A stretch of 64,000 nucleotides of DNA from contig OZ316892.1 of the NCBI GenBank assembly GCA_973895155.1, positions 9,548,001 through 9,612,000 of the forward strand. Reading direction: 5' to 3'. Of the stretch, positions 57,103 to 64,000 are shown one piece after another; the stretch's first letter is position 1, and each line of letters opens with the position of its first letter. Source of the DNA: Marsupella aquatica. Its lineage: Eukaryota; Marchantiophyta. The position numbers were made by a program, and so were the translations under genes. Under the pieces are notes generated by a model. It did not search any database. It was not told the DNA's origin and was given only the letters and a program-made list of their open reading frames with translations.

Positions 57103-59985
57103 ACAACTCCCGGCCCCATACAACTCCGTTCCTCCCTCAAATGAATTCCCCACCCTTCCGTGTTGGCAGTTCTTCTCTGATCTCCCAACATTATATTGAT
57201 GACGCCCTACCCCAATATCAGTGCCATCTACCAATGGTGTTCCACAAGCGTAAATTTTGATCCTTCACTTACTCTGAATTTTTTGAAATGGGTGCTCAGA
57301 TGGACCAAGTAGATGAACATCTCTCCCCTCTTGGACTCTACACTTACACTTGGTAGTCTACAAACCACAGGGAACAGGAAAAGAACACTCAAAACAATTG
57401 TTCAGTAGTCTGTACAAGTTGAAGAATGTTGGCAATACAATGTTGAAAGAAATGGCGACTTTATTAATTAATGAGTAGTCCAGGGCTTCTTCACTATATA
57501 GCATATAGCATCCTAGAACATGCTTGATATTTGTCTTGTAGTGATCTGTAAGTAGGATAAAATATGAGAGTAGACCTATCTTACTACTATAATACCCTAT
57601 TGGGCCAAAAGTGGTGGGTCATCTGTTTACAACATCACTTTTGTAGGGAACCATGACAATTGGATTTATAAGCTCTTTGATCCCAGCCTTTCATTTGTCA
57701 AAACTTAGTCATGCCCTGGTAATAAATCATTGTGGGCTTGCTCCCAAAGTGAGAGCTGTATCTTGAGTTTTGAGACGTTATTATTACCCATGATGCCTGG
57801 AGCTAATACAAGTAGAGAAAAAGCTTCATAGTGCCCCATCCAAATCTGGATGGTGCATTCTCTCTATAAGAGCACACCAAGTGATAAATCACAAAGGGCA
57901 TTAAGTAGAGCCATGCTCTAGGTAAGAGAGAAGGAAAAGTTGCATGTCCAGGGCATTCACAACTCAAGAAACCTACCTAGGTGAGAGATAAGACAAGGTT
58001 GCATGTCCAGGAGTTTCACAAGTCAAGAAACCTACCTTATCTAAAACTAAACAAATCTATCTTAAGTAAAAGTAGTGTCAAGCCAAAGCATGTGAGGTCC
58101 TGTCATTATGGTCCTGCCATGTGTGGTCCGGGAAAAGCACCTTGGGCTGTTACCCTGGACACAGCCCTGAAGGAGAGACTTATGACACTCTACCGACACC
58201 AATGAACATGCACGACTAGAACCCTAAACTCTATAAAGTGCAACATGCAATTGACATGGCCCAATGCACGTGCATTTTAGTGTATCAGACTATCTGTGCA
58301 ATATTTAGTCAGTGACGGTGAGAGATTATAAGAGTACACTATTGTAGTTTGTTTGGTCCTGTCTAGTAAATTGGTCTGTTTCTTTAAGAAAGGTCATCTT
58401 TACTATAGTTTGATTTTACTCTGGACGTGGATGGACTAAACAAATTTTCCACACGGGACAAAATGAGAATTCATATGAGAGACAGGTTCTATCTGAGAAC
58501 CAAATGACTTTTGAGAACCGAATCTGCCAGATTGGAGTGTCTGTCCATTAAAGATTGAAATTTACATGAACTTTGGTTTCAGTATAGACTACTGTAGTCA
58601 AATTTCTCTTCATGATACTCCTATGTGATTATTCCTGTGCTCTATCAGGCTTTTTAGTGTGTTGTTCAATCTTTAGTTCTTTTACCATTGTTGGGTACTC
58701 CCAGGCCCTTTGGCTGTTGCGTATTTTGGCTCCTTGATCGTCTTGGGTTTTCCCTCACTTTCCCCCTCTATTGGGTTTTCTGCCATTTGGATCCTATATG
58801 CCTACATGACTTGGGCATGACTCTCTTTTTTGTTGGCAGCATTGTATATAAAAACCAACGTTCATATGTATTGCAATCTTTGACAAGATGCCTGGATAGA
58901 CAGTCCAATCTGGCATATTCGGTTCTCAAAAGTCATTTTGTTCTCATACATAACCCCCTCTATGGGGGTTTCTGCCTTTTGGGATCCGATATCCCTACAT
59001 GACTTTGCTGTTTTGTTTTTGGCAGTATTATATATGAAAACCAACGTTCATGTATACTGCAATCTTGTTCTCCTTAAGAGTCCAGATGGCCATGTTTTTG
59101 TTGACTCTTCTCTTGAACGTTTTTGTAAGTCAAAGCTTTTTCACAAATGGTATTTGCTGATTGTTGACGCTTTCTCTTTATAGCTTTTGTGAGTCAAAGC
59201 CTCCAACATCATATGTGTGGAGAAATGAGGTTGATATGTAGTTGTTTATACATTTTTTATCATGTAACTTATCTTGAGGATTCCAGTGGACTTAGCACTC
59301 TTTGACACCCCCAAATATGAACATTAAGTAACAAAATTAAACGATCCAACCAGAATCATTTTAAAGAATACCAAGTCACTTATTTCTAGCAGGTCATGCC
59401 GGGTATCTACATAAACATACAATAGTTATTTTTCATTGAGGTTTTTTACCTTGAATAGGTGAATGACCATGTACTTGATTAAAACAATACTTTCTATGAA
59501 CTATTTTCATTTACCAATTTTTTTTCTCAGTCAGAAATTTCCTTCCGGTTTCTATTGCGAATTAGTAATAAGATAAATGACATCGAACAAATGTACCCAC
59601 TTACTAATAATAATCTTACTAATTCTGATGTTAGATCTTAAATGAGGTAACAATCCGTTCCCAAGATATTCATAAAATTAAATTAAATTTTGAACAGAGT
59701 AAATTCTATTGTTTACAGTCATGACTGAGATTCACAACTTGAAATTACGACACGTAACTACTCTCCAACACGTGGGAAGATAATACCGTGATCTCCTTAA
59801 TTAAAACCTGGAAGAATGAATCTCCGGTGATATTCTGCATAATCATCAGCAGTATGATTGGTTTTTTTATAATTCCCCTTTTTTATGATGTCGGTAAACA
59901 CACGACGAAGACTTGACGTAGTCAAATGGCATCAACACAATAGTGTCCCGAGTCCAGTAACTTTTTCCGTTCATTGTTTATTATT
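57103..59985. other. Non-coding sequence right of the copia element
   Basis: A/T-rich with no recognisable gene. It holds the inverted and direct repeats at 58495-59066, listed separately. The first bases are the far side of the copia target. Confidence 0.4.
58763..59066. repeat. Imperfect direct repeat, about 115 bp, two copies
   Basis: The copies at about 58763-58880 and 58954-59066 share CCCCTCTAT, TTTCTGCC, CTACATGACTT, GGCAG, AAAACCAACGTTCAT and TGCAATCTT. In addition, the words around 58495-58545 (GACTTTTGAGAACCGAATC) recur inverted at about 58895-58945. Confidence 0.7.
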
Positions 59986-59989
59986 TATT

Positions 59990-61640
59990 CTGTGTAGAAG
60001 AACAGCTCGCTACACTGTTTTGCCGGCTCACTGATCATAGGTCTAGAAGAACAGCTCAGTACACTGCTTTCCTGGTCCATTCTTCAACGGTCTATAGTAG
60101 AAGAAGCTCGTTGCACTATTTTTACAGGTTCATTTGTCATATTAGGGCGTTGCATACATTAATGGTTAGAGATGATGACTTTTGGCAAAAGCTTGTTCTT
60201 AGGGTTATGCAAAAGTTAATTTTCTCCACCAGTCTCTAAGGAATTATGGTCATGGCATTTAAACAATCTTTATGGCAAAAAGTTATGGATCACTAATTTG
60301 GTAGTCCATAACTTTTCCTGTCTAAAACCTTAATAATTAATTTAGGATCCATCAAAATTTGAGTTTTAAGACCTCCATTTAGGTCCAGAAAACAAACACC
60401 TATGTGCACTATTTTATAGGTCAATTGTTCCTCATTCTGTGGAGAAAAACTGTTACATAAACCATACAGCTCCATGCATTGTTTAGCGAGCCCAATGCCC
60501 ATGTGTTACACAGAGAGCCAGGGCAAGACGTGGAGGGTGAGACAAGTTGGAGAGGCAAGGCATGGAGGGCAAGGCACAAGGGAGGCATTCATTAGGAGGT
60601 GGTTCTGCGTAAACAGGGCAAGGCATGGAGGGCGCATTGGGAGATGGTTTTGGCCTATCAGATTATTATGAAAAAAAAACAATTTTGAGCAAACAGCTGG
60701 GATTCCTGACTGCCCCAGACAGCCATTCATTTTTTATTTTTTATTTTTTAACCAAGGTGGGTGCAGAGACCCGTCCATATCACGCAAGGGACGAAAGCCA
60801 CCCAGGCAAAAAAAAATACAAACAGGGCCCTGCACCCAAGCCGAAACACCACACACACAGCACAAACCAACCCTAATCTGGCCATGGAGTCCTGAAGCAC
60901 CCCCTACACAGGACAACATCACCACTCCAAGTAAATGTCTTACCGCTCTGCTGAAATCCCCTTCTAGGGCTAAATCTCAGATGTGGCTGGATACTACCTC
61001 TATAGTCTGAATAAATCCTGCCCCTACTGTGAACCTTAGTAATGATTTTAAAAGGCTGTCTCCTACCATCCTTATTGTCCAGATAGCCATTCATAAACAG
61101 ATGAATGGGCAAAATGGGCAAAATGGGCAAGGTGGGCAAGATTGGATATTATTGTGTATAAATTTCCGATTTAGTTTACCATTCATGACCTCAGAGTGAA
61201 ACCATGACCATAATGGTGCCCAAAACCGTTTGATATTTAAACACTGAGTAAGAATAGGCAGGGGAATCTTAGCAGAAGGAGCCTTTCCCTCCATACCATG
61301 CTATATTAAGCAAATGATCTAGAAAAGCAGCTGGGTGCACCATTTTATCGGTTGGTTGTCCATCATATCGTCACCCGGGCCGAATGGGCACGATGGGATT
61401 TTATACTGCCTAAATTAGCAATCTAGTGTAGTCTACCATTCATGGCCTACTCTTCGAGTGAAACCTTAGACCATAATGCTAACATAGGGTAAGAATAGGC
61501 GTGGGGAATCTTGGTAGAGGCGCCCTTCCTTGCATACCGGCGCTATATTAGGCAAATTGTCTTGAGGAGCAGCTGGGTGCACCATTTTACCGGTTGTTTG
61601 TCCATCACATCATCACTCTACAAGAACAGCCCGGTACACC
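59990..61640. repeat. Minisatellite-like dispersed repeat array
   Basis: Units resembling AGAACAGCTCGGTACACTG followed by TTTTACCGGTTCATTGTCCAT occur back-to-back at about 59995, 60048 and 60105. They recur singly at about 60400, 61325, 61570 and 61622. Two of the later units are part of a longer direct duplication of about 230 bp (about 61145-61370 and 61390-61615, both containing TAAGAATAGGC, GGGGAATCTT and GCAGCTGGGTGCACCATTTTA). There is no coding content. Confidence 0.65.
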
Positions 61641-64000
61641 GGTAACGAAGAATCCCGAGAGGGACGCCCTAAGCCGGAACCATGGTAGGGACGACGGTAG
61701 GACCGGTGATAGGGATGACGGTGCCGATGATGGTCGATTCGGAACGGTCAGGATTCAGGAGGATGGAAAGATCGGCAGCAGGGACCGCGGTAGGGGTGAC
61801 GGTGAGGCTAGGATGTGGTCGGAGCGACGGTAAGGGCGATGGTAGGGGCGGAGGCAGAGGCGGCCGGAAATGTCATGTCACTGCACATCGGGATTGACGC
61901 ATTCCGTGCTCGAGTACAAATTACAAAGGACGACAACTTTCGCTCACCTCTTCGTCAATTCTTCACTCTACTAGTTCACTTCGTCTCGTTCAACTCTTGT
62001 TCTTTGCCGTGCCCACATTGCACAGTAGACTTCGGCTCTCGCTGCTGCTGCGCGCTTCTGTAGTAGGAGTAGTAAATCTTCCATGGGAGAACGCCGAGCT
62101 GTGCTGTCGAGATTTCAGACTCCGAAGACAACAGTTGTGGGGTCTCCCGGCATTTCGTCCCACCCCACGTCCTCTAGAGCAGCCCACTTTCCGTCTTTCT
62201 CGTTCGTTGTTCTCCCGAAAACGAAGGAGAGAGAGCGAGAGAGAGAGAGAGAGGAGCAGCAGGGAGGAAAAGGAAGGAATTGTTGATAGATTAAGTTGTT
62301 GTTGTCTCGCCCCGCCTTTCTTCACACCGCACCACACCACGATTGTGCCACTGGCGCACTTTCCGTGTCTCTCGTGCATCAGTCGCCCATATATGAAGGA
62401 AGGATAGGGACGAGGAGGAGGAGAAAGAGGAGGGGAAGAGAAGGTGGAAAAAGGAAAGAGAGAGAGCGGGGGTGGAGGGAGAAGAGAGACATGGGTCGTC
62501 GTAGGTGATGAATTACGTCTCCAGTTGTGAAGAGCTGATGAACGATTGATGATCAACGACCAATGCGCTTGTCTTCTCGTGCACGAACCGTCTTCTTCGC
62601 TGCCGGATCATGATGGGCATTCCGCAATTGGGAACGGATGAGAGAGTGTAGACTGATGGCGGCTTTGGTTTGGTTTGGTTTGGTGGCAGCAGCGAGCGTG
62701 CCAGCTAGTGCGTGCGTGAGGGGGTGATGAGGTGAGTGCCAATTTCGGAGGAGTAAATGGCAGAGTGAGTGCACTTTACTAGAGTAGAGGAGAACCAAAG
62801 ACCAACAGTGGGCGAAGAAAGGTCAATTGGAGTAACGAACAATCGAAGGAACAGTGATTTTGGTGGTCGTCGTCGCCATCATCTGCACTGGAGAAGCGGA
62901 CAATTTCGCAATTTCGCGTTAGTAAGAGAGTCTTAGTTTGAAGGAGAGAGAGAAAGAGATCAAACCGATCGGTTGGCCGGGAGGACCGGGAGTTGATTGA
63001 GAAAGCGATGTGACAAAGGAGGTGCAAAATGGGATGCGTAGGATCCACTCTGAAACGCGTTGACGGTGAGTGAGCTCTCTCCTCGAACCGGGCTAACCCT
63101 TGATCCATTCCCCCGCACCATCTTTGCCTTTCGGTACCTCTTTCTTCATGAATTAATTGTCTTGGGGAGGTTCGCCTGCTGCTGCCCCTTTCTATGGCCA
63201 ACAAGTGCTGCTGCGACGTAGGTCTTGTGGATCGTTCTTTCTTTCCTTATAATAAACGAGAAGGAATTGTGTAATCAACCTCGTTTTGAAAATTCTATTA
63301 CCGCATTTGGTCCGTCCAATTCACTGAGGACCTCAGTGAGTGTCCTCAGTGAATTGATTTTGCACGGTGAAGATGATGAAAGATGGTTGCAATCTGCGGA
63401 TGATGATTGCAACTGTGGACACTCTCAAGGGCATACGGGCCGGCTGGCGGAGTGAGTACGGTGTTATCATGATCGGGTAGATTTGACGTCAACATGTTGG
63501 CGGTTTTTCTGCCCGTTAAGAACCCGTTTAGGTGGTTAAGGTTCTGGGCAGGCAATCCGGTCGCTTTTGTGGAAATGACTGCTGTTTGAACTGCTGCCAA
63601 GGTCATTGGGAGCCATGGGGATTGTTTGGCTCGCGAAATCTCAGTAGAGTTCTTTCTTTATCTACTCCTGTCCTGTGGAGAGTAGGGACGACGGACGCAA
63701 TGTGGTGATGCAGTTGGGGATGATCGATGAGTTCTTCTTCTCACCTCAAGCAGCGTTGTTTGTTCGGCAGTATGCTGCTCGATCAAGCTCCTGGGTGCAT
63801 TGAGACATGTTTGTTTCCCAAATGAACGCCATATTGTTAATGGCGAATCCAATCGGCCAGCTTCAGAAGTTTGGCATGGGAGGGGATGGTGGAAGGCAAT
63901 GGAGGGCAGCTTCGAATGCCCTTTGTTTCTGATGCTACGGTCTGGAATGCCTTCAATGTAGTCATGAAAATTGAAGCCAAAAATTGTTAGTCTATGTCAG
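61641..64000. other. Right-end non-coding region with low-complexity repeats
   Basis: 61670-61870 is a degenerate GGTAGGGACGACGGT-type repeat. 62226-62253 is a GA microsatellite. 62430-62490 is purine-rich, and 62663-62683 is a (GGTTT) run. Open frames here are low-complexity Ser/Pro or Arg/Glu text and resemble no known family. The stretch could be the 5' UTR and promoter of a gene beyond the window. Confidence 0.45.

Noticed and set aside
59990-60140. CRISPR-like repeat-spacer pattern
   Set aside because: The units are imperfect, adjacent and sit in a plant nuclear genome. It is a minisatellite.
61990-63204. Minus-strand frames of 188 and 141 codons
   Set aside because: They are Ser/Pro-rich translation of CT/GA low-complexity sequence, with no motif and no supporting splice structure.
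1-64000. tRNA, rRNA or snRNA genes
   Set aside because: I looked for tRNA B-box-like words and rRNA-like stretches while reading and saw none convincing. A covariance-model scan would be decisive.

Overview
This is a nuclear land-plant window. The evidence is intron-containing genes with GT-AG splice sites, a plastid-type glucose transporter, a plant GDSL hydrolase, a trihelix transcription factor, a Ty1/copia retrotransposon primed by initiator tRNA-Met, and CACTA DNA transposons. I cannot place the species from sequence alone.

Layout. The left third (about 1-21,000) is genic: a 3'-truncated TFIIB copy (576-2516), 5.2 kb with no recognisable gene, a complete four-exon GDSL esterase/lipase gene (7759-9928, +), a two-exon trihelix gene (10685-12089, -), and a complete twelve-exon plastidic glucose transporter-like gene (15745-20710, -; 569 aa, every exon junction in phase). 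From about 22 to 57 kb is a transposon nest. It holds a decayed LINE-type reverse-transcriptase tail (22120-23140), a GC-rich repeat block with several TATA-like boxes, a frameshifted coiled-coil ORF of unknown family (25157-26840), a solo LTR (27758-28101), and one copia element of the same family (29647-57102). That copia element has been hit by three later insertions: CACTA element E1 (34392-44226, 3-bp duplication GAG), a 1,031-bp hAT-like element (45374-46404, 8-bp duplication GGTCTACA) and CACTA element E2 (47347-57075, 3-bp duplication CGT). Without the insertions the copia element would be about 6.8 kb. The right end (57.1-64 kb) is non-coding, with minisatellite-like and low-complexity repeats.

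Most notable content. E1 and E2 belong to different CACTA families: their terminal repeats and subterminal motifs differ and they lie in opposite orientation. They nevertheless carry the same gene set in the same order. On one side is a three-exon gene ('gene B', coiled-coil/basic, ending in Thr-Pro-Phe). Diverging from it are a Cys-rich exon, a SET-domain (protein methyltransferase-like) exon and a tnp2/DUF4218/DUF4216 transposase. In each element the family's own short motif (TCCGAT in E1, TTTGCGAA in E2) is clustered at four equivalent places: both ends, the gene-B promoter and gene-B intron 1. The transposase frames open directly at a splice acceptor just downstream of the SET exon and have no ATG at their start, so SET and transposase may share one spliced transcript. 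Both elements now carry lesions. E1 has frameshifts in SET and transposase. E2 has a stop in gene B, and two stops plus a frameshift in the transposase, but its SET frame is intact. Several premature stops are CAG-to-TAG, as expected from deamination of CHG-methylated cytosines.
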